Source: Nitratireductor luteus
GTDB taxonomy: Bacteria > Pseudomonadota > Alphaproteobacteria > Rhizobiales > Rhizobiaceae
DNA length: 64,000 nucleotides
Assembly (NCBI RefSeq): GCF_026162365.1
Contig: NZ_JAOANW010000004.1
Span: 300,033 to 364,032 of the forward strand
Direction of reading: 5' to 3'
Shown here: positions 43,078 to 52,282 of the stretch, one piece after another
Numbering within the stretch: position 1 is the stretch's first letter
Layout: every line of letters starts with the position of its first letter
The notes under the pieces: generated by a model
What the model saw: the letters and a program-made list of their open reading frames with translations, nothing else
The model's database searches: none
What the model was told of the DNA's origin: nothing
Made by a program: the position numbers and the translations under genes

Positions 43078-43113
43078 GTCTGGTGAGCGTCGTGTTGCTG
43101 ACGCTCACCAGAC
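43078..43113 (-). terminator. Perfect 13-bp inverted repeat after the polysaccharide operon
   Basis: GTCTGGTGAGCGT (43078-43090) pairs perfectly with ACGCTCACCAGAC (43101-43113) around a 10-base loop. It lies about 60 bases past the stop of the last DUF995 gene on the minus strand. No T-run follows on either strand, so it may act as a transcript-stabilising or Rho-linked hairpin rather than a simple terminator. The rest of 42901-43171 shows nothing else. Confidence 0.5.
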
Positions 43114-43171
43114 CGCTATCCAGTCATGCTCGAGAGATGGGAGGCCCGTAAGCAAACAAGCTTAGCGGCAT

Positions 43172-43687
43172 TCATCGCAGAGCTTCCAGCCGCTGCATAT
43201 GGCCCTGGACGAGATCACCCCGACGTAACTTTCTCGACTCATCGCCGGGGCTGGAAGGATTGCTTTTAAAGACATACCATTTACCGCCCATGGACGGTTT
43301 CTGGTAGATAACGCCATCCTTCTCCCGATGCGAAAAGCAAGTGATGTTCGGCCAAGCAGACATTTTCGTACGCCACAGCGCGCGCATACAGACTTGTCCA
43401 CTATTCGTTGTATACCAACTGCCTTTGGCATAGGTCCAATAATTGCCCGTCTGGGACCAGGCAGTAAAGCGCCGCTTTCTGTCCGCGGAGAAATAGCCGG
43501 CACCGTTGCCCCAATTCCAGGAACGCCCTGCGTAGAGCACATCAAGTGCTTCGGACGACACTGGTGCCCCAGCCTTCGCCTGGAGTGCCACCTCGCGAGA
43601 ATAGTCGTCTTTCGCGTCGGCCCTTGCCGAAGTCGCAAACAATCCCGAAATCGCGATACCTGCCGCAATTAGCGCTAACCTACTCAT
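43172..43687 (-). CDS. DUF995-like secreted protein
   Basis: 171 residues with a signal peptide ending at SARA-DAKDD. Core: VLYAGRSWNWGNGAGYFSAD, WTYAKGSWYTTNSGQVCMRA, WPNITCFSHREKDGVIYQK and GKWYVF. Two conserved Cys may form a disulfide. This Trp/Gly/Cys pattern is that of the DUF995 family, common in rhizobia. Its paralogue two genes upstream (44692-45297) shares the pattern. It is the last gene of the uxs operon, 45 bases after the GH26-like gene. Function unknown; probably an envelope protein acting with the polysaccharide. Confidence 0.75.
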   Translation of the reverse strand: MSRLALIAAGIAISGLFATSARADAKDDYSREVALQAKAGAPVSSEALDVLYAGRSWNWGNGAGYFSADRKRRFTAWSQTGNYWTYAKGSWYTTNSGQVCMRALWRTKMSAWPNITCFSHREKDGVIYQKPSMGGKWYVFKSNPSSPGDESRKLRRGDLVQGHMQRLEALR

Positions 43688-43732
43688 TTCCTTCTCCAGT
43701 TCGACGTTTCATTCTCACTTTCCGAGAGCTGC

Positions 43733-44695
43733 TTAGTTGGACATTTTCTCCTGAACGACGCGCCAATCGGGGCGACCAAAATCGGGCCAGGGGTAAACTT
43801 CGCGGTCGTTGAAGTAGACAACGGCGACCAGGTCCGGGAATTGCGGGTGGGGCTTCGTGACGTCCTGCGCCCACCGGCGCACGTAGGCCTGATCGCCGTC
43901 ATAACCCAGCTCGGCAACGATGATCGGTTTGCCAAAGCCTTTGGCGCGCTCATAGCCCGGCTCGAGCCATTCAGCGAATGTCTGATCGGCGCCGAAACGA
44001 CGGTTATCATAGGGTTGATAGCCGAACACGGAGAGGCCGACGATGTCTACATAATCGTCACCCGGATAGTATTCCTCCAGGCCTTCTTTTCCCTTGGGCG
44101 ACCAGACGAACTGGGCGTCTTCAAAGTACTCGCGGCAGACCGTGATGACATGGCGGTAGGCGTTCACAAACTGCTCGGGCTCCCAGTAGGCCCAGGTGAA
44201 CTTGAACCAGTCCTCGTCGTCTTCGTCCATCTCCTGGCCCCAGCGGATGGTGACGGGACTCTCGAGCTTTGATGCTTCGCGGCACACGGCAGCCATGTTT
44301 GAATCGAACCGACCGGCCATGATGCCGCTGTAGAGTTCATCGGGGGAAAGCCGCCAATCGAGCGACCATGACCACGGCTCGACCGTGATCATGAGCGCAC
44401 GCCCGCGTTCCAGCGCGTACTCGTCGGCGATTGCGAGGGTAGTCAGATCGACATCTTCCCAAGGCAGGAAGAGATGCTCGATCTTGGGATTTGGATCCTC
44501 ACTGAAGTCGCCGTGCGGGTCGTAGGCGCCGAAATCGATCGACTCGGGTGTGATGATCGGACGCTTGTCCGACGGCATTCTGGCTGTCGGAGAATTGGGA
44601 TCGGGAATCCTGGGGGGATTGTCGGATGCAAGGACAGCCCCCGACAGTATTAGTGCGCCCACTGAAAACGCAGCCACTTTCGTTGTGGTTTTCAT
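43733..44695 (-). CDS. Glycoside hydrolase family 26-like secreted protein, operon copy
   Basis: 320 residues, signal peptide ending near VLA-SDN. Barrel motifs: YDPHGDFSEDPNPKIEHLFL, TIRWGQEMDEDDEDW with the putative acid Glu, QFVWSPKGKEG and KPIIVAELGYDG with the putative nucleophile Glu. It clearly shares ancestry with the protein at 40016-41041 (VWSPKG, VxxVGLSV, PDWRV segments). It overlaps the upstream DUF995 gene by ATGA. It likely acts in the periplasm or outside on the polysaccharide made by this operon. Confidence 0.82.
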   Translation of the reverse strand: MKTTTKVAAFSVGALILSGAVLASDNPPRIPDPNSPTARMPSDKRPIITPESIDFGAYDPHGDFSEDPNPKIEHLFLPWEDVDLTTLAIADEYALERGRALMITVEPWSWSLDWRLSPDELYSGIMAGRFDSNMAAVCREASKLESPVTIRWGQEMDEDDEDWFKFTWAYWEPEQFVNAYRHVITVCREYFEDAQFVWSPKGKEGLEEYYPGDDYVDIVGLSVFGYQPYDNRRFGADQTFAEWLEPGYERAKGFGKPIIVAELGYDGDQAYVRRWAQDVTKPHPQFPDLVAVVYFNDREVYPWPDFGRPDWRVVQEKMSN

Positions 44696-45297
44696 CGTAC
44701 CTCTCCATTTGCTTCGCTAATTTGTGGTTGCACGGCGAGTGTCCCTTCTGGATCGAATTGTTCTGTGGGATTGCGGAGCGCCTCCAGCTTGGCGGAGACG
44801 AGGTCTTGGCGGACGAGTTTTGTGAACTCGTCACCCTCCTGCAGCTCGGCATGCCGGAAGACATACCACTCACCGGAGGGCTCCTTCTTTTGGAAGATGG
44901 CCTGTCCGTCTGTCCTGTGACTGAAGCAGGTCCTGCCGCCAAAGGTATCGGCCTGGCTGTGCCAATCAGCCTGCAGGCAAAGCTTGCCTGTATCGGTGAC
45001 GATCCAGCGGCCTTCCGCCCAGGCGGCGTCCGTGCCGGAACCGGACCAGGCCTTGAAGACGCGTCCTTCGTCCTGCATGTGGCCAGCACCATCGGACCAT
45101 TGCCACGATTTGCCGCGATAGAGCATGTAGAGTTCCACGCCGGTCATGACCCGCGTGTTTTCTGGCAGGACGTCCTCACTGGCGGCCCAGCCCTGACCGG
45201 TGAAGATGAAGATGGTGGCCAGGGCGCCGGTGAGTGCGCACAGACCGCCAGTGGATCGGACGCCTTGGCGCCTATCAGCATCTGTTTTCTTCGTCAT
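44692..45297 (-). CDS. DUF995-like secreted protein, operon copy
   Basis: 201 residues from the ATG at 45297, one base after the UDP-glucose dehydrogenase stop. Signal peptide with hydrophobic LCALTGALATIFIF and cleavage near GWA-AS. Core: MLYRGKSWQWSDGAGHMQD, TDTGKLCLQADWHS, RTCFSHRTDGQAIFQK and GEWYVFRH, matching the paralogue at 43172-43687, including two Cys. It overlaps the GH26-like gene by ATGA. The alternation DUF995, GH26-like, DUF995 suggests a functional set. Confidence 0.75.
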   Translation of the reverse strand: MTKKTDADRRQGVRSTGGLCALTGALATIFIFTGQGWAASEDVLPENTRVMTGVELYMLYRGKSWQWSDGAGHMQDEGRVFKAWSGSGTDAAWAEGRWIVTDTGKLCLQADWHSQADTFGGRTCFSHRTDGQAIFQKKEPSGEWYVFRHAELQEGDEFTKLVRQDLVSAKLEALRNPTEQFDPEGTLAVQPQISEANGEVR

Positions 45298-45298
45298 T

Positions 45299-46696
45299 CT
45301 ATCCTCGCACCGCGTGGGTTTCCCGTGGGGTCTGCGCAGCACTCCATTCCTCGCGCCTCCGTGCGATCGAGTCGTTAGCGGCTGTACCGGCAGGCCGGCC
45401 GATGACCGTGACCTGGAAGCCGGCGGCTTCCGCTGCTCCCGGCTCGAAAGCGTTGCGCAGGTCGATCAAGACCGGCGAGCGCATGACCTTCTTCAAGGCC
45501 GCAAGCTCGAGGCGGCGAATACTCTCCCATTCCGTGACGACCACCACGGCATCCGCGCTGCGGACGCACTCGTACGGGTCCTCGAAAAGAGCGACGTTGT
45601 TGAGGATACCGGCAGCGTTCTCCATGCCCACGGGGTCGTGGGCTCGGATCGATGCACCAAAGCGCTGCAGGGTCTCGATCAGCGGCACGGAGGGGGCATC
45701 GCGCATGTCGTCCGTGTCAGGTTTGAAGGTGAGACCCAGAACGGCGATCGTCAGGCCCTCGACCTCGCCACCGACGGCATCCAGCACTTTCAGCGCCATT
45801 TTGCGCTTGCGCGCCTCGTTGGCGGTCACGGTCTCCTCGACGATGCGCAGCGCCACGCCGTAGTCTTGTGCCATTCTCAGGAGCGCCAGCGTATCTTTGG
45901 GGAAGCAGGAGCCGCCGTAGCCGGGGCCGGCATTCAGAAAGCTTGCGCCGATGCGTTTGTCGAGACCGACGCCCAGCGCCAGCTCACCCACATTGGTCCC
46001 TACCTGCTCGCACAGATCCGCCAGCTCGTTGATGAAAGTGATCTTCGTGGCCAGGAAGGCGTTGGCGGCATATTTGATCAGTTCCGATGTGCGCCGCTGG
46101 GTTACGACAATCGGTGCCTTGGTGTCGGCGAGAGGCTCGCTGTACAGCGCCATCATCACGTCGCGCGCGTTTGCGTCCTCGACACCGATCACGACCCGGT
46201 CGGGCTGCACGAAATCACGGATTGCCACGCCCTCGCGCAGAAACTCCGGATTGGAGGCGACCGAGTAGCTGCCGGGGCGGCGCGCCGTGGCAATGATTTT
46301 GTCCACGGCATCGCCTGTTCCCACCGGCACCGTCGATTTCACGACCACGACCGCATTCTCGGCAAGCAGCGGTGCGATTTCCCGGGCTGCCATATAGACA
46401 AAGGAAAGATCGGCATCGCCATGCCCCGCACGCGATGGTGTTCCGACCGCTATGAACACTACTTGCGCATCCATTACGGCGGCTGCCAGGTTATCGGTGA
46501 AGGAGAGCCGTCCAGCTTCGCGATTGCGCTCAACAAGCTCGTCGAGGCCCGGCTCATAGATGGGCAGCCGCCCGTTGTTCAGTCCGGCGATCTTCTCGGC
46601 GTTCTTGTCGACGCAAATGACGTCATTACCCCACTCGGCGAAACAGGTTCCGCTGACGAGGCCTACATATCCAGTTCCGATTATTGCTACTTTCAT
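45299..46696 (-). CDS. UDP-glucose 6-dehydrogenase
   Basis: 465 residues. MKVAIIGTGYVGLVSGTCFA is the N-terminal NAD site; GPGYGGSCFPKDT carries the catalytic Cys; TFKPDTDDMRDAPS lies in the C-terminal UDP-binding domain. The enzyme oxidises UDP-glucose twice to UDP-glucuronate, feeding the decarboxylase encoded first in the operon. It lies 62 bases after the glycosyltransferase gene and one base before the DUF995 gene. AAGGATACGGAA precedes the ATG. Confidence 0.92.
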   Translation of the reverse strand: MKVAIIGTGYVGLVSGTCFAEWGNDVICVDKNAEKIAGLNNGRLPIYEPGLDELVERNREAGRLSFTDNLAAAVMDAQVVFIAVGTPSRAGHGDADLSFVYMAAREIAPLLAENAVVVVKSTVPVGTGDAVDKIIATARRPGSYSVASNPEFLREGVAIRDFVQPDRVVIGVEDANARDVMMALYSEPLADTKAPIVVTQRRTSELIKYAANAFLATKITFINELADLCEQVGTNVGELALGVGLDKRIGASFLNAGPGYGGSCFPKDTLALLRMAQDYGVALRIVEETVTANEARKRKMALKVLDAVGGEVEGLTIAVLGLTFKPDTDDMRDAPSVPLIETLQRFGASIRAHDPVGMENAAGILNNVALFEDPYECVRSADAVVVVTEWESIRRLELAALKKVMRSPVLIDLRNAFEPGAAEAAGFQVTVIGRPAGTAANDSIARRREEWSAAQTPRETHAVRG

Positions 46697-46758
46697 TTCC
46701 GTATCCTTGTGCTTCTAGGAGCGTCCCTTCCGTAGAGCAGTTGCGATGGGTCCTTGGG

Positions 46759-48621
46759 TTAGTAAGACTTTGTTTGCGATGCCGGGCGCCAGCTCGGTCT
46801 GAAGATGGTCTTGCGCACGTTTGGGCCACCCATGCCTGCTCCGGCGACCGCGTAGCGATCCTCGAAGAGGCGCAGGCCGCCTGCACCCCAAGCGAGTGCC
46901 TCCAGCCCTTCCTTTCCGCGCTCGGCCGTGGCGAAGCCAGGCAGTGCAAGGAGGATGGCCAGCGTTGTCGCCATGGCTGGGCGGTAGCCACGGCTCTTCA
47001 CACGCACTGTATTCTCACGGGCGTGCTGTATAACGATGATCAGAAAAAGCGTGCTGTAGAGCACCGCATTCACGATGGCGAAGAGATAGAAGCCGCGCGT
47101 CTCACCCGCATTGTCGATCAAAAGCACCGGCAAGACCGATGCCACGGCCAGGAAGGCATAGGGAGCCAGAACCCGTGTCGGCAGCGGATCAACTTCGGAC
47201 GCGCCCTTCGGCGTGACACGAAAATCGACGAAGGAGCCACCGGTCCAGTCGCGCAGTGCCATCGCCGTTCCCGCAAGGGCCCAGGGCCAGCGGGCGAAGA
47301 GGAAGAACGTCGTCTCCCAGCTCAGCACCTTCGCGTCACAAGGCCGGAAGGAGCCGCCGGAGCGCCAGCGGTAGGCCATGAGAACGAGGACGAGCGACAG
47401 GGGCGCGAAATGCGACAAGAAGGCGGGATAGGTGACTGCCGCGAAGTTCTCGCCGCGCAGGAGTGCGGCGATCGGCATGGCGAACATCACCGCCATGAAG
47501 AGCGAAAAAAGCGGATACCAGAACTGCGAGAACAGGAACTGGAACTTGAGGCGCGACGGCAGTCGGCCCACCAGCTTCGGCGACAATTCGAGGAGCAGCA
47601 TTACCAGGCTGCGCGACCACTGGAACTCCTGGGTGACGAGGTCGCCGAAAGTGCGCGGGCCGTCGCCATGGGCGATAGCGTCCATTGCATGTACGCCCTG
47701 CCAGCCGTGGGCGTTCATCATCAGCGTCGTGGAATGATCCTCGGCCAGCTCGGGGCCGAGGCCGCCAATCGCCTTCAGCGCCCTTGTGCGCACGGCGTAA
47801 TGCGAGCCGATGCAGAGTGGCGCTAGGCCGCCGTTATAACCGGCCTGCAGCGACCCGTGCATGCTCGCTTCCGCATAGAGCCGCCCGCGCGCCGACCAGC
47901 TTTCGTGGGCATTCTTGTCGCAGATGCTGGGCGCGGAGACATAGCCGACAGCAGGATTCGCGAAGGGTCGCAGCATCTGGTACAGATAGTCTAGCTCCGG
48001 CACATGGTCGGCATCGAGCTGGGCGACGAAGTCGTAGCGATCATAGCCGTAATGATCGTAGAAGAAGGCAAGGTTGCCTTCCTTGCAGCGTGTGCGCCGC
48101 GGCCAGGCGGTGCGATGATAGTCGGCCCGGCCTTTGCGGGTGGAAACGAATACACCGTGACGGCGACACCATTCCAGCGTTTCCAACGACGGATCCTCGT
48201 CGGCAAGCCAGGTGTCGTGCGGCACGTTCTGGGCCAGCATGGCCTTCAGCGTCTCCGCGACGATGGGAAAGGGCTCCGACGGTGCCTTTGTGACGACCAT
48301 GGCGACGCGGCTGCCGGCCGGCAGCTGCAAGGGGCCATTGGGCTTCATCGCGCGATAGAAGACGGCCAGGAAATAGGCCGGCAGCAGCGTGACCCAGGCA
48401 AGGACCAAGGTGACGGTTATGGATCCCAAAAGGTCGACATGATGCTCAGGCCTCAACCACCAGGCCCAGAAGTAGATGAGCGCGACGAGCCAGAGGGCCA
48501 CGCCCGCCAGATATTCGACGCGTCGCCAGCCCGTCAGAACCGGCACCATGGGCGGCTCTATCGCGGGCTCGGCCGCAAGCTCGGGCGCGCTGAGCTTTAT
48601 CCCGGGAACGCGCTGCGTCAT
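46759..48621 (-). CDS. Family 2 glycosyltransferase, cellulose-synthase-like
   Basis: 620 residues. Two membrane helices near residues 35-55 and 65-90, a cytoplasmic GT-A domain (about 100-345) and several helices after 360. Catalytic motifs: DADH (DxD-like, near residue 200), a TED-like AEDHST, and QEFQWSR where processive synthases have QxxRW. The Arg is replaced by Gln here. The enzyme should polymerise a UDP-sugar, probably UDP-arabinose or UDP-xylose given the neighbours, and extrude the chain. It overlaps the epimerase gene by ATGA. Confidence 0.85.
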   Translation of the reverse strand: MTQRVPGIKLSAPELAAEPAIEPPMVPVLTGWRRVEYLAGVALWLVALIYFWAWWLRPEHHVDLLGSITVTLVLAWVTLLPAYFLAVFYRAMKPNGPLQLPAGSRVAMVVTKAPSEPFPIVAETLKAMLAQNVPHDTWLADEDPSLETLEWCRRHGVFVSTRKGRADYHRTAWPRRTRCKEGNLAFFYDHYGYDRYDFVAQLDADHVPELDYLYQMLRPFANPAVGYVSAPSICDKNAHESWSARGRLYAEASMHGSLQAGYNGGLAPLCIGSHYAVRTRALKAIGGLGPELAEDHSTTLMMNAHGWQGVHAMDAIAHGDGPRTFGDLVTQEFQWSRSLVMLLLELSPKLVGRLPSRLKFQFLFSQFWYPLFSLFMAVMFAMPIAALLRGENFAAVTYPAFLSHFAPLSLVLVLMAYRWRSGGSFRPCDAKVLSWETTFFLFARWPWALAGTAMALRDWTGGSFVDFRVTPKGASEVDPLPTRVLAPYAFLAVASVLPVLLIDNAGETRGFYLFAIVNAVLYSTLFLIIVIQHARENTVRVKSRGYRPAMATTLAILLALPGFATAERGKEGLEALAWGAGGLRLFEDRYAVAGAGMGGPNVRKTIFRPSWRPASQTKSY

Positions 48622-49604
48622 GCCCGCGTCTCCAGGCCGAAGAAGGGAGCAGCGGTGCGCACGATGGTGTCGAGGTCCGAAAGCTCGGCGGCGAAGCCCA
48701 GCGCCTCGCGGGCAAGGCCCGGATCAGCATAGAGGACCGGCGGGTCGCCGGCACGGCGCGGGTGAAATTCGACCGGGACATTGCGACCGGTAACCTGCGC
48801 GATGGTGCCGAGAATTTCCCGGATGGAGGATCCGCTGCCGGTTCCAAGATTTACCGCGAGATTGCCGCCACCATCGGCCAGATGCTCGCATGCCAGAACA
48901 TGGGCACGCGCAAGGTCACTCACGTGGATATAATCGCGTACACAGGTGCCGTCCTCGGTCTCGTAGTCGTCGCCGAAGATCGTCAAATGCGACAGGCGCC
49001 CGGCCGCCGCCATCAGGGCTCGGGGAATGAGATGTGTCTCCGGATCATGCCGCTCCCCGATCTCGCCGTCCGGATCGGCACCGCACGCGTTGAAGTAGCG
49101 CAGAGCCACGTAGTGCATGCCATAGGCGGCAGCATGATCCTTCAGCATGTGCTCGGCCATCAGCTTGCTGCGGCCGTAGGGATTGATCGGGCGCTGCTCC
49201 GATGTCTCCCCGATTGGCAACTCCTCGGGAATGCCATAGGTGGCGCAACTACTCGACAGAATCAGTTTGTTGACCGAAGCCGCGCGGCAGGCATCAAGAA
49301 GCGAAATCGTTCCAGCAACGTTGTTGCGGTAATATTTCGCCGGATCCTCGACGGACTCACCGACATAGGCGAAAGCTGCGAAGTGAATGATGGCTTCGGG
49401 TCGGTACACCTCGAGCGTCGCGATAAGGGATTCCCTGTCGAGAATGTCACCCTCGACAAAGGGGCCCCAGCGCACCGCGTCGCGATGACCCGAAACGAGA
49501 TTGTCGTAAGTGACAGGCTCGATGCCGTGGGCCGCCAGGGCCTTGCAGGTATGGCTGCCAATATATCCGGCGCCGCCGGTCACTAGCACACGCGGCGTGG
49601 TCAT
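48618..49604 (-). CDS. UDP-xylose/UDP-glucose 4-epimerase (Uxe/GalE-like)
   Basis: 328 residues from the ATG at 49604, overlapping the uxs stop by ATGA (the open frame reaches 49706 inside uxs). Extended SDR fold: [16 protein letters not shown], the catalytic SSSCATYG with Ser, and [11 protein letters not shown] as YxxxK. GalE-type ends RAGDPP and YADPG. Between UDP-xylose synthase and the GT2, its most likely role is conversion of UDP-xylose to UDP-arabinose, as proposed for Uxe in S. meliloti. Action on UDP-glucose/galactose is also possible. Confidence 0.85.
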   Translation of the reverse strand: MTTPRVLVTGGAGYIGSHTCKALAAHGIEPVTYDNLVSGHRDAVRWGPFVEGDILDRESLIATLEVYRPEAIIHFAAFAYVGESVEDPAKYYRNNVAGTISLLDACRAASVNKLILSSSCATYGIPEELPIGETSEQRPINPYGRSKLMAEHMLKDHAAAYGMHYVALRYFNACGADPDGEIGERHDPETHLIPRALMAAAGRLSHLTIFGDDYETEDGTCVRDYIHVSDLARAHVLACEHLADGGGNLAVNLGTGSGSSIREILGTIAQVTGRNVPVEFHPRRAGDPPVLYADPGLAREALGFAAELSDLDTIVRTAAPFFGLETRA

Positions 49605-50617
49605 GCGGCGCTCTCCTGAGACACCGTCGTCTCTACTCCGAGCACCCGGTCGAAATAGGCGATGGTCTTCGACAGTCCCTCGGCGAGGCCAACGGTGGGT
49701 TTCCACGCCAGCGCCTCTCTTGCCCGGCGAATATCCGGGCGGCGCTGTTGGGGGTCATCGACAGGAAGCGCACGATGCACGATCCGCGATTTTGACCCCG
49801 TCATGTCGATCACGAACTCGGCAAGCTCACGGATCGTGAATTCATCGGGATTGCCGAGGTTAATGGGGCCGGTGACATCGTCCGGCGACTCCATCAGACG
49901 CACGAATCCCTCGATGAGGTCGTCTACGTAACAGAACGAGCGTGTTTGGGTGCCGCTCCCGTAAATGGTTATGTTCTTACCTTGAAGGGCCTGAACGATG
50001 AAGTTCGAGACGACGCGGCCGTCGTTCGGGCGCATACGCGGACCGTAGGTATTGAATATCCGGCAGACCTTGATGCTAACGCCATACTGGCGTGCATAGT
50101 CAAAGAAGAGCGTTTCTGCGCAACGCTTGCCCTCATCGTAGCAAGCCCTCGGGCCGATAGGGTTGACGTTGCCCCAGTAGAATTCGGGCTGGGGATGAAC
50201 ATGCGGATCGCCATAGATTTCAGAGGTTGAGGCCTGAAAGATCCTTATGCCGCGTTCTCTTGCAAATTCGAGAAGATTGAGTGCCCCCAGCGCGCTCGTC
50301 TTCATGGTATGAATTGGATCGGCTTGGTAATCAGGCGGCGAGGCAGGGCAGGCAAGGTTGTAAATCTCATCGACGGCAAGTTCGCTGCAGGGCGTCACGA
50401 TGTCGTGGCGCAGCAGTTGAAAGCCCGCGTGTCCGATCAGGTGCTCAACGTTCTCGACCCGCCCGGTCGAGAAGTTGTCGAGACATAAGACATTGTGTCC
50501 CAGCCCGAGCAGCCGCTCGCACAGATGCGACCCCAGAAAGCCGGCGCCGCCCGTTATAAGGATTCGCCGCGAAGCTGGATTCGGAGAGACGATATTTGTG
50601 ATCCGTGAATTGCCCAT
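49601..50617 (-). CDS. UDP-glucuronate decarboxylase (UDP-xylose synthase)
   Basis: 338 residues. [20 protein letters not shown], the catalytic QASTSEIYG and [12 protein letters not shown] (YxxxK), and [18 protein letters not shown] are all typical of UXS. It removes CO2 from UDP-glucuronate via a 4-keto intermediate. First gene of the operon uxs-uxe-GT2-ugd-DUF995-GH26-DUF995. The 534 bases before it separate it from the divergent sensor kinase and should carry its promoter. Confidence 0.9.
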   Translation of the reverse strand: MGNSRITNIVSPNPASRRILITGGAGFLGSHLCERLLGLGHNVLCLDNFSTGRVENVEHLIGHAGFQLLRHDIVTPCSELAVDEIYNLACPASPPDYQADPIHTMKTSALGALNLLEFARERGIRIFQASTSEIYGDPHVHPQPEFYWGNVNPIGPRACYDEGKRCAETLFFDYARQYGVSIKVCRIFNTYGPRMRPNDGRVVSNFIVQALQGKNITIYGSGTQTRSFCYVDDLIEGFVRLMESPDDVTGPINLGNPDEFTIRELAEFVIDMTGSKSRIVHRALPVDDPQQRRPDIRRAREALAWKPTVGLAEGLSKTIAYFDRVLGVETTVSQESAA

Positions 50618-51151
50618 AAAAGCCTCCGGACGAAGAAACTGGTTTCAGTGGTAGCCAACCAAGAACCGGTGTGAAGCGGCCGCACCTGTCCTCTGCGCGT
50701 CTGACAAAGCCTCGCACTTGGACGCTTTCTCGGCTCGTGACCTCAGGTCTGCTCCATGCAGACGATATCCACCGTCGACATGCGCCTGGGCACAGATGAC
50801 GTGATGAGAAATATCAAGATGGGGCAGACGCCGGCAGTTATCGTGACATGATCACCGGATGCGCGGCTGCACGCTTGCGAAATACATGCGTTGCAATGGG
50901 ACAATCCCTTTTGATTCTTTAGCCTTTGTCGACATGATGCCTCTCTTTGCTTACACTCCAATGCTGACACATCCACATGAATTGCTTGGCAATTCCGCGC
51001 GAATGTTTCGCATTTATTGAAAGTTAAACCTTTCGTGAGCCGAGGGCATGTGGCGAAAGTCAGGATTGAAGATGACGAAAGTCATATTCATTTGCGGCCC
51101 GCCAAGGGTTACGCAATAGAAAATTGACCTTGCGAGCTGGCTGGAGAATAA
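50618..51151. other. Long divergent intergenic region
   Basis: 534 bases between the polysaccharide operon and the two-component operon. No convincing gene: an ORF on the minus strand at 50743-50976 lacks family resemblance and a ribosome site. The part after 50990 is AT-richer. It contains repeated CGAAAGTCA elements near 51054-51085. Promoters for both divergent operons must lie here. Confidence 0.7.
51054..51085. promoter_or_regulatory. Paired CGAAAGTCA elements upstream of the sensor kinase
   Basis: CGAAAGTCA occurs at 51054-51062 and again at 51076-51084, 22 bases apart (about two helix turns). The second copy is part of the palindrome ATGAC-GAAA-GTCAT (51072-51085). The pair ends 67 bases before the kinase start, a plausible site for the response regulator or another activator. 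Confidence 0.4.
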
Positions 51152-52282
51152 ATGATCAACCTCGCCACTGAGCTACTATCGGCCGCAGAAGCCGATGTAA
51201 TAGGGCTTGCCATTGTCAACGCAGACAGAGCGATTCAGCAGAAAATCGGGCGCCTAGTTGATTGGCTTCCGGCGAAGGGAGCCGACTGCTGCCAGTGCAT
51301 GCTACTGATCGGGATGGAATCCGAATTGGCCGCCCTGGCCGAAGGACAGCGGGACACAATCGCCCTATCTGGGGTGCGCGGCATATCACCCGGACTGGAT
51401 CATCCGGTAACGGCGGCTATTATGTGGAACAAGCATCAGTCACATTACGTTGTGATCGCGATACCTGATTTTGCGGCGCGCCAGGTCGGAATTCTGTTCG
51501 AAAGTGAGCGCCGTGCCCGGCGCGTGATGGAGCAACAGCTCGAGGCGGCGAGTTCGGAGGTGCGCTTTGCCTCGCTTGCACGAACACGCCTACGATTGGC
51601 ACGCGACCTTCACGACACGCTCGTGCACTCAATCATGGCGCTGCTGACCCAGATTCGACTAACTCAGCACTTTCAATCGACCGACCCCGCTTGCGTATCC
51701 GAAGGCCTTGCGACCGCAGAAGAAGCGGCTATAAACGGCCTAGCTCGCGCACGCGATGCCATTGCCCGACTGCGGACGCCTGATGAGTTTGAACCGGCGT
51801 TGGACGTGGAGGGGATGCTACTCGACTTTGCGAAACAGACAGGCACCGAGGTCTTGGTGCACATCGATGATTGCGCTCGCGATGGGCTGCGCAACTACGG
51901 AATGACGGTTCAGCGCATCCTCAGCGAGGCGCTGCGCAACATTGAAAGACATGCGAAGGCGCGGCGCGTTCAGGTTCGTGTGATCGAGACAGAGGCCGAA
52001 GCCGGTAATAGATTCGTTGTCGAGATATGTGACGATGGATGCGGCTTTGATCCTGCTGTTGCGAAGCCAGGGCACTTCGGTTTGATCGGAATGGTGGAAT
52101 TCGCTGAACTCGCCGGTGGCGAATGCATTGTGAAGAGCGCGCACGGGGAGGGGACGCTGGTACGCATATCGCTGCCCGCAATCGGGCCTTCGTCGGCGTA
52201 CTTTTCAGGGGCACGCGCGAACACCAGCGAGAAGCTGCCGGGTCATGGAAAGGATGGTGGGGGCGGTGAGCGCGTTGCATGA
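51152..52282 (+). CDS. Soluble NarL-type sensor histidine kinase
   Basis: 376 residues, no membrane segment. Residues 1-115 form a PAS/GAF-like sensory region with a Cys cluster (CCQC near 46-49). A coiled linker leads to the HisKA_3 dimerisation domain, LRLARDLHDTLVHSIMALL, phospho-acceptor His at residue 154. The ATPase domain has the N box RILSEALRNIERHA and the G boxes CDDGCGFD and GLIGMVEFAELAGG. The C-terminal 35 residues are disordered. It overlaps the response regulator gene and should phosphorylate it on an intracellular signal, perhaps redox or metal given the Cys. Confidence 0.88.
   Translation: MINLATELLSAAEADVIGLAIVNADRAIQQKIGRLVDWLPAKGADCCQCMLLIGMESELAALAEGQRDTIALSGVRGISPGLDHPVTAAIMWNKHQSHYVVIAIPDFAARQVGILFESERRARRVMEQQLEAASSEVRFASLARTRLRLARDLHDTLVHSIMALLTQIRLTQHFQSTDPACVSEGLATAEEAAINGLARARDAIARLRTPDEFEPALDVEGMLLDFAKQTGTEVLVHIDDCARDGLRNYGMTVQRILSEALRNIERHAKARRVQVRVIETEAEAGNRFVVEICDDGCGFDPAVAKPGHFGLIGMVEFAELAGGECIVKSAHGEGTLVRISLPAIGPSSAYFSGARANTSEKLPGHGKDGGGGERVA

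Noticed and set aside
50743..50976. A 77-residue minus-strand ORF in the long divergent gap
   Set aside because: No ribosome site, no recognisable motif, and composition unlike neighbouring genes.
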